A stretch of 64,000 bases of DNA. Source: Bolinopsis microptera. Taxonomy: Eukaryota; Ctenophora; Tentaculata; Lobata; Bolinopsidae. This document shows positions 10,873 through 22,800 of the stretch, piece by piece. Location: positions 4,884,084 through 4,948,083 of the forward strand of contig NC_087072.1 of assembly GCF_026151205.1 (NCBI RefSeq). Direction: 5' to 3'. The notes below the pieces were generated by a model. It was not told the DNA's origin, did no database searches, and saw only the letters and a list, made by a program, of their open reading frames with translations. The position numbers and the translations under genes are program-made. Position 1 is the stretch's first letter. Each line of letters begins with the position of its first letter.

Positions 10873-13800
10873 ATGTCAGCAACCTCGACAAAGACCCATT
10901 CTGCGTCCAGCAAGTCAAGCCGACGTGTAGCTTTCGCAGATGCTGTCTCGGATCACAATTCTGGTGTAGGGACTGAACTTGAAAGTCGGGTTAGTCTTTA
11001 ATAGTGGTTTAGAACATTTATGGATACATAACAACACTATAGTAATATGATGACCTGATTTACAATCGTTTACTCTCAATTGATTGATGATCATGGATCA
11101 TCTTATGATTTGTTTTCAGAATGAGAGTGTTCTTGATTTAGCAGACATGGATCCAGGGGACCAGGTAGTACTGGACATGGCCGACCACCCTCCAGCTCCC
11201 ACAACTGCAGCTAGTGATGGTCTGGAGTCTGCTTTAACCATCTATACTCCTGGTATGTTAACTTGTGCAATCATTTCAAAAACGGGTAATCATTTGGGTT
11301 GGGAGCCGGAAATGTGTGAACTGTGATTGAAGTTGTGATTTCTTCTATCACTACGAATTGCTAGTTGTATAATGATTTGAATATAGTGCTGTATTTAACC
11401 AGGTGATGAGATGGTGCACATTCCTCAACTAGGAGGATTGAGAAGGGAGAGTTGTGAGTGGACTAACACTAACCTGCCTTGTATCAACAAGGTATACCTT
11501 CAAACACTTGCTTTATTTACCACAATACTCATCCAGTTCCTCCGGCAGATGTTTAATGATGTACCAACCAGCTTTATGTCCAAAAACCGGATTTGAAAAG
11601 ATAAGTTTTATTTTTCGAAATAAATTTAGCATCTGATTACAGCATGTAATTTCAGGTAGCTGCCCATCTAGCAGCATTACAGCGTCAGCTGGAAGTACCC
11701 CGAGAGTTGACGTACGATGAAATGGGGAGATTGGAGAACATGGTCGGCCCTACTCCTGGCATGGTTAACTCCATCAAAGTCACCTCTCTTACTTCCAATC
11801 CGGTATGTTACTCTCTCCTTGAATTACTCAGATTATCTCGAATATAACTTGTGGTTTAACTTCTGAATGATCGACAATTTATTTATTTAATGTTACATAT
11901 AACTGGAATTACATTTTTTTTCCTTTTCGTTATTTGTCACAAAATAAACCAGAAATATAGATCTAGGTAGTAGAAGCTGTAAACGATTTCAAACGGTGTA
12001 TTGAACAATTCCATAGCTTTAAAATGTTTACTCAAAAACAGCAAAGATCAAATTTGACGCTGGTCAGTTATAGTGCTATGTTAAATCCATAAAATATCCT
12101 TTTTCTTCAGTTAAATGGAATTCTTTAAAATCATGTCTGTTATTACAAGTATCAACTATCAAGTCTATCAAAACATTTAAAAGTTCGTACATAAGTAAAT
12201 AAACCTAGATACCATCAGTGGTATCAGAGTGAAGGGAAGACACCACTTGATTTAATCTGCTCCTAAGAAAACGCCTGAAACTCCTCACCGTAACGCTGTA
12301 TATAAAAACATTTGATGTGATGCTGAACCAGAGGAATGTCCAAGCTATTCTGTAGAAAGTTATTAAAGCTGGATCACTTCCCCCTATACTGTCTTGTAGA
12401 AGGTGAAACACGATGTAAGGCATGGTAGAGATAGAGTAGATAGTGGCCGTCAGTATTACAGTGATAATACCCTGTACTGGGGCAGTTCCACCGCATCTTT
12501 TGGCAACTTTCTTAGCTTCGAGAAGGTGTTTTACTAAAACGGTAGTACAAAAGATGATGCTAAGATTTGGAAAAAGAATGAAAATGACGTTGGAACCGAT
12601 TACTAACCAAGTCAAACGGTTAGCAAAACTAAAGTCGCAGGTGTAAATTCGGTAGTCGAACAGAATGCCTTCTCTTCCAAAACTGAGAAAAATGGCAGAA
12701 ATAAGCAAAGCAAATAACCAAATTCCGGCACATACCACTTGGGCTTGTTTCCTTGACAAATATCTGGTTTTGGCAGGATACTTTAACAGCAGCACTTTAC
12801 AGATCGTCATAGCGCAAATAAATAAAAAGCCTACAAGGAATGCACAGTGGGGGGAATGCAACGTCAATTAATGTCAGTATTCCATGAAAACCCCAAACTG
12901 ACATTGACATTAATTGACATTAATTGACATTATTTGACATTAATTGACATTAATTGACATTAATTGACATTAATTGACATTAATTGACATTAATTGACAT
13001 TAATTTGTCTTGAAATTTGAGATTATCATTATTCGATAAATATTCAAGATATTCACGTCTATGTAAGTTAGACCGGTTCAAAAAAACAAAATGTCCTTGA
13101 ATAATTATGAGTATATAATCAAGAGGCTTACATATGAACATATTGACATGGCTGTAGAGTTGAGCCTGTACGGAACCTAGTAGTTTCAGTTCCTTGTTTA
13201 ACTTGCCGTACAGCAAGGACATTCACTACTTTAGCCCGGCGAGGCACATAGCTCACTCCACAACTCCGTGTCAAATGTTTCATATATACTAGCCAAGAAC
13301 ACAAGATATATCCTTGTGTGTTTGGGAAGCGCTCATTACCGGTCATTACATCATTACTGATGCAGTCAGGCAGAACTGCTTCCTATCCCTTCAGTTTCCC
13401 ACAGTCTCTCGAGCTTCGTAACTGCCAGAGAAGTCTCTTAAACAATTACTAGACCCGGTGATTATATAATCAAGAGGCTTATGTTCTTATCTGTTGATCC
13501 TTAGGTTCAAAGACCACAACAAAAAATTTCAGCTTCCAACTCTTCCATCTTCGGTCTCCACCGGCCACGCCCATATTTTATTGGTTTCTTATACAGGTAA
13601 AATATCTAGAATCGGCTTTTTTAGTATGAAGGAGTAATGTTAGCTGTTTAAGATTCGTTATTCAAATATAGGGGGGGGTGTCACGTCCGTCTATGTCCGC
13701 TTGTCTCATAGAATCCAAAAAGGACAGGACATAGGCGGACATAGGCGGACATAGGCGGACATAGGCGGACATAGACGGACATAGGCGGACATAGGCGGAC

Positions 13801-16800
13801 ATAGGCGGACATAGGCGGACATAGGTGGACATTAATGGACACCTAAATTGCTAAATAAAATGTTCAATTTTTGCTGTTATAGGGGGATCATGTTTTTTGT
13901 CCGTTTGGTACCCTATATTTTCAAAACGGACAAAAAATAGAGCGGACAAAAACGGACAAAAATGGACAAAAACGGACAAAAATGGAAATAATCCTACTCT
14001 TCCTCCTCCTCCCCCTGGGTCTTCCTGATCTTCCTCAGTCCTCTTCCTCCTCCCCTCCTCAGTCCTCCTCCTCGTCCTCAGTCCTCCTCATCAGTCCTCA
14101 ACAGTCCTCCTCCTCCTGAGTCCTCCTCCTCCTCCTGAGTCCTCCTCCTGGGTCCTCCTCCTGGGTCCTCCTCCTCCTCTTCATCCTCCTCCTCTTCCTC
14201 CTCAGTCCTCAGTCCTCCTCCTCATCCTTCTCCTCAGTCCTCCTCCTCCTGGGTCCTCCTCCTTATCCTTCTCATCAGTCCTCCTCCTCCCCAGTCCTCT
14301 CCCAGTCCCCCTCCTTCTCCTCCTCCTATTCAGTCCTCCTCCTCCTCAGTTCTCCTCAGTCCTCTTTCTCATTTCTCATAAGTCCTCCTCCTGAGTCCTC
14401 CTCCTCCCTCTCAGTCATCTTCCTCAGTCATCCTCCTCAGCCATCCTCCCCAGCCATCCTCCTCAGCCATCCTCCTCAGTACTCCTCAGTCCTCCTCCTT
14501 CTCAGTCATCGTCAGTCCTCCTCCTCAGTCCTCCTCCTCCTCCTCCTGGGTCCTCCTCCTCCTCCTCCTCCTGGGTCCTCCTGGGTCTTCCTGATCCTCC
14601 CCAGTCCTCTTCCTCCTCCCCTCCTCAGTCCTCCTCCTACTCCTCCTCCTCGTCCTCATTCCTCCTCATCAGTCCTCAACAGTTCTCCTCCTCCCCAGTC
14701 CTCCTCCTCCTCCTGGGCCTTTTCCTGGGTCCTCCTCCTGGGTCCTCCTCCTCCTGGGTCCTCCTTCTCCTCCTCAGTCCTTCTCCTCCTCCTCCTCAGT
14801 CCTCTTCCTCCTCTTCCTCCTCCTCCTCCCTCTCAGTCATCCTCCTCAGCCATCCTCCTCAGTCCTCCTCCTTCTCAGTCCTCCTCCGATCCTGAGTCCT
14901 CCTCCTCCTAAGTCATCCTCCTCAGTTCTCCTCCTTCTCCTTCTAGGTCCTCCTTCTGGGTCCTCCTCCTCTTGGGTCTTCCTGATCCTTCTCCTCCCTC
15001 TCAGTCATCCTCCTCAGTCATCCTCCTCAGTCATCCTCTTCAGCCATCCTCCTCAGCCATCCTTCTCAGCCATCCTCCTCAGTACTCTTCAGTACTCTTC
15101 AGTACTCTTCAGTCCTCAAAATGTTTGTCCGCTAATGTCCATCAATGTCCGCTAATGTTCACCAATGTCCATCCAAGTCCGCCAATGTCCGTCCGGGTCC
15201 GCCAATGTCCGTCCGAGTCCGCCAATGTCCGTCCGAGTCCGCCAATGTCCGTCCGAGTCCGCCAATGTCCGTCCGTGTCCGCCTATGTCCTCCTCCTACT
15301 CCTCCTCCTCGTCCTCATTCCTCCTCATCAGTCCTCAACAGTTCTCCTCCTCCCCAGTCCTCCTCCTCCTCCTGCGGCCTTTTCCTGGGTCCTCCTCCTG
15401 GGTCCTCCTCCTCCTGGGTCCTCCTCCTGGGTCCTCCTTCTCCTCCTCAGTCCTTCTCCTCCTCCCCCTCAGTCCTCTTCCTCCTCTTCCTCCTCCTCCT
15501 CCCTCTCAGTCATCCTCCTCAGCCATCCTCCTCAGTCCTCCTCCTTCTCAGTCCTCCTCCGATCCTGAGTCCTCCTCCTCCTCAGTCATCCTCCTCAGTT
15601 CTCCTCCTTCTCCTTCTAGGTCCTCCTTCTGGGTCCTCCTCCTCTTGGGTCTTCCTGATCCTTCTCCTCCCTCTCAGTCATCCTCCTCAGTCATCCTCCT
15701 CAGTCATCCTCCTCAGCCATCCTCCTCAGCCATCCTTCTCAGCCATCCTCCTCAGTACTCTTCAGTACTCTTCAGTACTCTTCAGTACTCTTCAGTCCTC
15801 AAAATGTTTGTCCGCTAATGTCCACCAATGTCCGCTAATGTTCACCAATGTCCATCCAAGTCCGCCAATGTCCGTCCGGGTCCGCCAATGTCCATCCGAG
15901 TCCGCCAATGTCCGTCCGAGTCCGCCAATGTCCGTCCGAGTCCGCCAATGTCCGTCCGTGTCCGCCTATGTCCCAAAAAACACGTCCGTTGTCTCATAGA
16001 ATCCAAAAAGGACAGGACATAGGCGGACATAGACGGACATGACACCCCCCCCCCAATATAAATGTCATGAAAGCATTTCGTTTAATGTGGGTTTTAAGTT
16101 CTGATGATGTTGAGAACCACGCCCTTGGATGGCCACGGCCATTTAAGAAAATTAAATTTCGGAAAACCGTATTATTTTAGTTTTATTGTTTAATCTTTTG
16201 ATGATCTACATTTTTTTCACATTTCACATTTCTATATGTGATAGTAGTGAATAAATTGATGATATAAACGTTCTAAAGTGCTAAAAATATGGTAGAACTA
16301 CATAATCTCTGGTCGAAAAATATCGTGTCAATTAATGTCAGTATTCCAAAATTTTGCAAAACTGACATTGACATTAATTGACATTAATTGACATTAATTG
16401 ACATTAATTGACATTAATTGACATTAATTGACATTAATTGACATTAATTGACATTAATTGACATTAATTGACGTTGCATTCCCCCCTGCACAGTAGCTCA
16501 TGAAAACCCTAATGGTACACAAATGAAGCCCAAAGACCCATTTATTTGCTATGAGAGATGTTATAGATGGGAACAGGGAAAATACACACAGTATCAGATC
16601 AGAGGCAGCTATGTGTTCTATGAACACAACAAGGGTGCTATGAAGTTTGAAAGCTCTGTGCTTTACAGATCCAATAAGTATGGTACTGTCCCCGATTATA
16701 GAAGACATCAGGACCAAGATAAGCCATACCGCCCAAGTCTTCCTAGTTACAACGTCCTGGACTCCAAACATGGTGTAGTTGGAATAGTTGGCCATCTTGA

Positions 16801-19800
16801 ATTTACCTGAGATTCTGAGGTGTGTGCAAATTATAAATAGTTTATAATTAGTTATTATATATCAGGACATTTTAATCGAACGAATAACTGAAAAGTTGAT
16901 AAACGCGGTTATAAGAGACGAAGGTATTAGTCGTAAGTTTAAATTACCTTTTTGTATTGACTATTATATAATCAGCAAGAAAGCTTTCCGCTCAATTTAA
17001 AAAACGAAAATTAAGTATAACTGTATGTAGACACCTGATAGCGACATGTGCCAGTTGTGCCTCATACACAGGTGCATCATCTAGAGATACATGCATTCTT
17101 AGTTAAATATAATATTACAATTATATGCTTGAGTCATGAGTGGTAGCAACAACAGCATTTACAGCAACAGAAAGGTTCACAAATGAGAGAATTTTGCTGA
17201 AATTTACAGCAACAGAAAGGTTCGCAAATGACAGAATCTTGTTGACGTAATATGTGAACGGTCCCTAAACACAAAACACGTGAGTGCTGTAGCGACATTC
17301 AACAGGTGCCTCACAGAGATACAGAGTGCTTAGTTAGACGTAAGAATTCTAGAAAATTAAGTAAATAAATTAGATTTTTTGCAACATTAGACTTGTCTGG
17401 TATTTCAGACCAGTGCGACCCGACCCGGACCATAGTTTTTTAATTAGGATAGTGCCAGGTGATGTGGAACATGTAAGGTGTAAGCAACAATATTACAATA
17501 AGACCGAAAAAAGTTCACGACTTAATGAGATTGTTACGTTGTAGATCCTCATGGTTTGTTTCATAAACAATTGAAACAATGTTGTTGAGTAATAGCGTTA
17601 GACTGTGAACTCCATGCTACAGTGCAATAGGTTTTAGTACTATCGTGGTCCCATTTCAACCTCTACACAATAATGAAACGTGACAGCTCTGGACAATATA
17701 TGTGTGATATTGTAACCTTGCTAAAGAAAAGTCAGCAGAAGTTGTAATATTCAACAATTTGGTCCTCGAACAGTTGGCTCAACACAACAGTGGTTTGTAG
17801 AAAACAAGGTTCATAACATTTGGCCTCATCTGTACCAGCTATTTGACCAGGTTTTACTATGGTAATAGCTAGAAAAATTACTGCATGCAGTTATGTCCAT
17901 GAACCTGTGTATGAATATTATAATGACTGAGATATTGACCAACCACTTAGCTTATATTAAGTAAAGTGACATTCACTTAGCCCCTACAACCCCGCCTGCC
18001 TAAACCTTAAGTACCAAACAATGTTTTAAATCCCCCCATTAACCACAGCTGACCGTACACAGGGACTAGAAGTAGTGGACGAAGTAAAGACGCTGATAGC
18101 GCGGCTGGAACAGGACAGACAACAGACCATCAGGGCCTATCAGAGAGAGGTAGAGCGAGTCAAACTCCTCCAAGTTCAGGTGGACAAGGTGGAGAGACGG
18201 AGACTTTATATTTTACCTAAAGCTGTGCAACTTGGTGAGCTTGTCATGGCTTTGACGATGGTTTCAATGTTATCATTTTGTTTTCTCACGTTGCCGGCCA
18301 ATTAGCTATCCTGTGACTGAGCGTTTTATGATGTTGGGGTCACCTAGTTTATTTTTTATCTACCGCATGGCATATGAGGTGAATGTTTGTCATGTTTTCA
18401 GGACAGTTCCTCAAGACATGACAAACAGTTCAACAAGTGACATGACTATTTAATGAGAAGGAATTATTCTCATTAAATTATCATGTCATGACGTGTCCAA
18501 CTGCTAATATAATAAGCTGCTTAAATTTATAATTTACGTTTATCATAAATACTATAAGTAATAATATAAGTGAGTTTTTCTGTCACTGAGTAAGATGGGA
18601 TATTATTTGGTTTCAAAGTTTTTTATTTATCAGCTGTCGAAAAAAGATTTTAAAATTAAGTTACAATTTTTTTTGAAAATTCTTTGATTAAAAGTAGGTT
18701 TAGTTTTAAACCATCTCCATCTTCAGAACACGAAGCGTGTACACAAGATATCTCGGAATTAAGGTGGGATCTAGATAACTGGTTGGAAGAGAAGAAGGAG
18801 ATGGAGAAGCAGGTTCTTGCTGCAGTAGATAAGAACAGAAACCTTCAGAGCTCTATCGAGGAGCTAACTGCACAGTGGTGAGATAGTTGTGTAAACTTTT
18901 AGAGGGGCCAGTTATTATCGTTCTCGATAATAATTATTTATAGCGATTTCCCCCCGATTTGGCAGCATAAAGTAAATGGGGGCTGGGCCGCCAAATATTG
19001 AAACTTATAATAATTTTCCGTCCTAAATCATGTTTTTCCTGTTTTATGAAATTATATCCATTATCCATGATACCTCTACATCAGTCCGAATATCAAAGAG
19101 AAACTTGAAATCGACAAGGAGTGTTTGGAGGGAATTTCAGCTGACCTCAAGGAGGTACCATATTATTATTATCAAGATTTTTTACTCAAATCAGAGTTCA
19201 CTCAGATTGCATAATACGGAGATTTATTACCTCATTTCTGCTAGAAACATTCTCAATGAATTTGTCGAGTTATTTACATGTGTTTTTAATACCGATTTTC
19301 AGAGTAAGTTAGCACTGAAATATACTCAAGATTTATACGCCAAAGCTAGACTTAAGCTTAAAAAGGTAACGCAGATCTGTGATTTGCCCAATTTTGATTA
19401 ATTTAATCGTATATTACTTGACTTGACCCGGAATTCAGGCAAAGGCACAGCTGGAATCAGTTCATGTTGAGATGAACGAAGCTAAGAATAAGTCCAGTTT
19501 GGTAGGCCATGCCTTGAGCATTTGTATACGTGTTGTCCAGAGTAATATTAGATACTTTGTGTACAAGTAGTAGAGACTCCATTTCAAGTTGGTGGTTGAG
19601 CTGAACATTGACTTTCTCCTGATATTTTTGTGGGTACTTTGACAAGAAACATTATTGAATACTGAATACTGTATAGTGATTAGTGATGCAGCTCTGTTTC
19701 AGCCACCAATTTGAAATGTGTCCATTATAGTATTTTGTGGGCGATGTAAGTGTTGTAACCTATGTTTGCTGTTACGTTTGAAATGTAGAATGCACTGAAG

Positions 19801-22800
19801 AGTTTGTGACTGAATTTTAGTTTAAAATATGGCGTTTTAAACTGTGTGCAAGTTATTTGCATGCCACAAGAGTTGAGTGGTGTAAGAATGTAAGCATGTT
19901 TAGAATTTGTCAATCTCGGCAGAGTTGACTGCAAAATACTAGCACAACCTGAGAATATTCAATTTTGCACGAATCGCATTGTTTTCAGGAGCCCAAAAGT
20001 AGACTCCAATAAAACTATAGATCTAATACAAAATGTTCAGTGCTTTTTGTAACGACTTCATCTCAAGGCGGACGGCAGAGCTGAGTCAGAGAGGATACAG
20101 TTAAGAAGTGAGCTGGCTAGCATCAGGAAGACATTGGCCGGAGTTCAGTAAGTGACAAGCATATCTTATACTTCTTGTTAATACCGGGGTTTAGCTCTCT
20201 CTTTCATGAACCACCTACAATAACATACACTCAGTCGTTTTGATGTCTGATCTTGAAGGATCATAAAACACTCCCTAGAGGTGAGCTGCAAGAGGCTGAA
20301 GATGTCAACGCTACACACAATGCTGACATAGAAGAGCTCAACAACGCGATAGATACTGCTAAGATGGATGGGAGCGTTCTTGGTTAGTTTTCTCATTACA
20401 TGGCTATTGTCATCTTTTAAGGAATCATTCACTTTCCAAATCATAATTTTTAGATATTTAGGATAATGCACTAAATAATGTTGGTGACGTTGTTTTTTCT
20501 CGGCTGAAAATTAAACTAATGTTTTCAGACAGTGAAATAGCAGAAGCAAAGAAACAAGAGAGAGAATCTCAATCGAGGGTTTGTTTCTCAAGTTCACTAG
20601 GCATACCTAATAATTACAACACTTTTCACCTTAAATGTCATATTGCATATTACATATTATTACCACACATAAATAATGCGAATTTGCAGCGACTTTTGTG
20701 GAATAATCATCCATCTAGGTTCTCAGGGATAGTTTATCTTCTGAATCCGATATTTCTCAATTTAGGAAACAAGTTTCCATGAGTAAAATACTGTATTATA
20801 TACTAGATATAATAGGTGACCGATTAATATTAGGAGATCGAGTTGCGCAAATCACCTCATCCAGATTATGCTTTGTAAGCAAAATTGTCGTGTTTTTTTG
20901 GTAAAAATTTGGTCCTGATCGGATTTTTGATAAGAATCATATATCAGTCAAAATGAAAAACAAAGTAATGTTAGAATATACGAAAAAATAATGTTGTATA
21001 GTTGTATGCTTTCCAGATCTTCCAAATTCGAAAGATTTGTTCAATCTTAGAAACAGACATGTATTTTACGAATTTAAACTGGCTTTACATTAAAACTGGC
21101 TTACAGTTGGAAAACTAAAAATAATCGTGAGTTAGACCAAACCCTCGTTAGGCCAATCATACAGTGCATATTAAAGTGTATTATGACACTTTGTGTTCAC
21201 ACAAGAGTAGTGATTTGGTTGACTAAAAATCCAATATCTAAGTTAAAACTAAGAGTTCCATATCAGTGAGGAAGATTCCAATACCACTTCTCGTCACCTA
21301 GCAGATCAACTAGGTCTCTGAGATAGGGTTTGAAGAACTTCTCAAGTAATTCAGTCGTTTCCGTGAGAACATAGGGAAGCTTCTTGTTATTACTCATCGC
21401 GTTTTTTATCTTATGCTGCTCCAAAATGGTTTGCAATTCGTCATCAGGAAATCGTGGTATCTCCAGGAAGTCACAGAGATTATTGTAAGTTGTGATCGGG
21501 TCCCGGATACGTTCCTCCATCTGGAGTATATAGATCTGATTCTTGGGAAACACCTTCATGTAGTCGAGAATATAGACATGGTAGATACTTGCATATAAAT
21601 GGGTCGCTAGTTGGTGGGTTTCAGTGCTATAAGTGCATCCTCTCAAAGTGTTCACTTTCAGGCAGTTATTAAACTTATCAACCGCCTCCACCACCAAATT
21701 ATGATATTTCTCCGGTGTAATGGGCCTGTCGCAGTTGTAGGTATAAATATGGGTACAGAAAAACTGGTACGCTGATTGCATCCGCTTTATGGGGTCCCGC
21801 AAGGAGAATATAAATTTGGTTTTAGGATTAAGTTTTGCAAGAGTGTCTGCGGTAGTCACTGGTGGCTCTTTGTAACCGGGGTGAAAAGTTTCCCAAAACT
21901 CGTTGTCCCATACGTGGGAGGGGGTAGCGTCCACAGTGATTCCGTGAAACAGGACATCTGTTCCTTCAAATTCTTTATATGTCTTCATCAATTTGTCTCG
22001 ACATGGTCCGGAATTAGAATAACCCATAAATGACGTGGGATTTTTGTCGGGCATTCGGTGCATTCGAATTGACCTTCCCCTCCTTCCCCTGTCAAAGTAG
22101 TGTGTTTCTTTCTTGGATCGGGCGCTTATGAGGATATGTTCGTTGAGTATGAAGAATAAATCTGTCGTTCCAGCTTTTGTGAAACCGATGATGTAAAAGT
22201 AAGGTAAGCAAAACATGGCCTCCCGGTCAAGAAGATCATTTCCTTTCCAGCAGGGGTTCTTAAATTCTTTCAGAAATTCTTCTTCTGGTGGGAGAAAGGT
22301 GAACATGTCTTTAGGATTTTCTGTGATATGCTCTTTTTTCAGAGTTCTCCCGTTCAGGTAACAAAAAGTGTCATTACAGTTCATCTCGTTCGGATCACCG
22401 AATGTAGATTTCTTTGGTACTCCCCTTTTTAGCATCTCTACATTACTTGGTGCGTATTTTAGGAACTCAATTTTCTGGTGCTTTTCAGTAACGTTGAAGA
22501 TATTTGTATCGTTAACTTCTTCTAATTGCTGAACGAATGTTTCGTAAGGAGTGTCGGACGTTTTGATTTCATTCTTCGTAAAAATGTTGGATGCTGATTT
22601 GGTGATCACGTCTCCCTCTACGTTCTGTCTGTCGCTAGGTACAGTGTTCTTGTCGATCACAGCTCCTCGAGGTTGAGAAGTGAGAGTATCATCAATATCT
22701 AAGATTGTTCCAGTTCCATCTAGCTGTTCTGTGGAATCCTTAACATTGTCACGGACTTGATCTGTATTGTTGCTTAGAAATATGATATGGTCTTCAGTTG

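Larger units (their letters stand above)
13665..16060. mobile_element. Inner G-run/decamer transposon nested in the outer one
   Basis: The element is 13671-16054, flanked by AATATA on both sides (13665-13670 and 16055-16060). The left end starts with eight G followed by TGTCACGTCCGTCTATGTCC. The right end is the inverse with TGTCATG and ten C on the plus strand. Each end carries the same hairpin block (GTCC..TATGTCC, loop TCATAGAATCCAAAA, GGACAGGACATAGGCGGAC) and arrays of the 10-mer GACATAGGCG or its inverse (13731-13835; GTCCGCCAAT-type units at 15120-15290 and 15800-15970). The interior is almost entirely a TCC-rich pyrimidine tract. No protein-coding gene is credible. Confidence 0.8.
12841..16494. 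mobile_element. Outer G-run/decamer transposon with 8-bp TSD
   Basis: The element is 12849-16486, flanked by the perfect direct repeat TGCACAGT (12841-12848 and 16487-16494). Both termini read inward GGGGGGAATGCAACGTCAAT, a perfect inverted repeat. Next to each end is a hairpin block (GTCAATTAATGTCAG, a short loop, CTGACATTGACATTAATTG) and a tandem array of the 10-mer ACATTAATTG, about 11-12 units per side (about 12903-13000 and 16371-16470). No transposase is visible, so it is non-autonomous. 8-bp duplications are known for hAT, P, Merlin and Zisupton elements, but the G-run end plus decamer arrays match none that I recall. Confidence 0.85.
12205..16795 (-). pseudogene. Rhodopsin-type GPCR interrupted in TM3 by a transposon
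   Basis: Antisense, intronless, within intron 4 of the coiled-coil gene. The 5' part (16795-16487, 103 codons) has an N-glycosylation-rich start (MANYSNYT), TM1 with GDSTIL in place of the usual GN..V, TM2 (ASDLILC) and the TM3 cysteine (LHLCTI). The 3' part (12840-12205) has the rest of TM3 (ending TICK where DRY usually sits), TM4-TM6, and TM7 with SNVFIY in place of NPxxY. The tail is basic. The 3,638-bp insertion sits after the codons for SYCA. Leaving out the element and one TSD copy keeps one open frame of 314 residues. Neither half has picked up a stop, so the insertion looks recent. The ligand is unknown. An allele without the insertion may exist. Confidence 0.85.

Noticed and set aside
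12443-12646. Plus-strand frames opposite the GPCRs, sulfotransferases and LINE ORF2
   Set aside because: They are shadows of well-supported antisense coding regions, without features of their own.
14972-15999. Long Ser/Pro-rich open frames
   Set aside because: They appear in all three forward frames of the TCC-rich tract, which simply lacks stop codons. No start context, domain or splice structure supports a protein.
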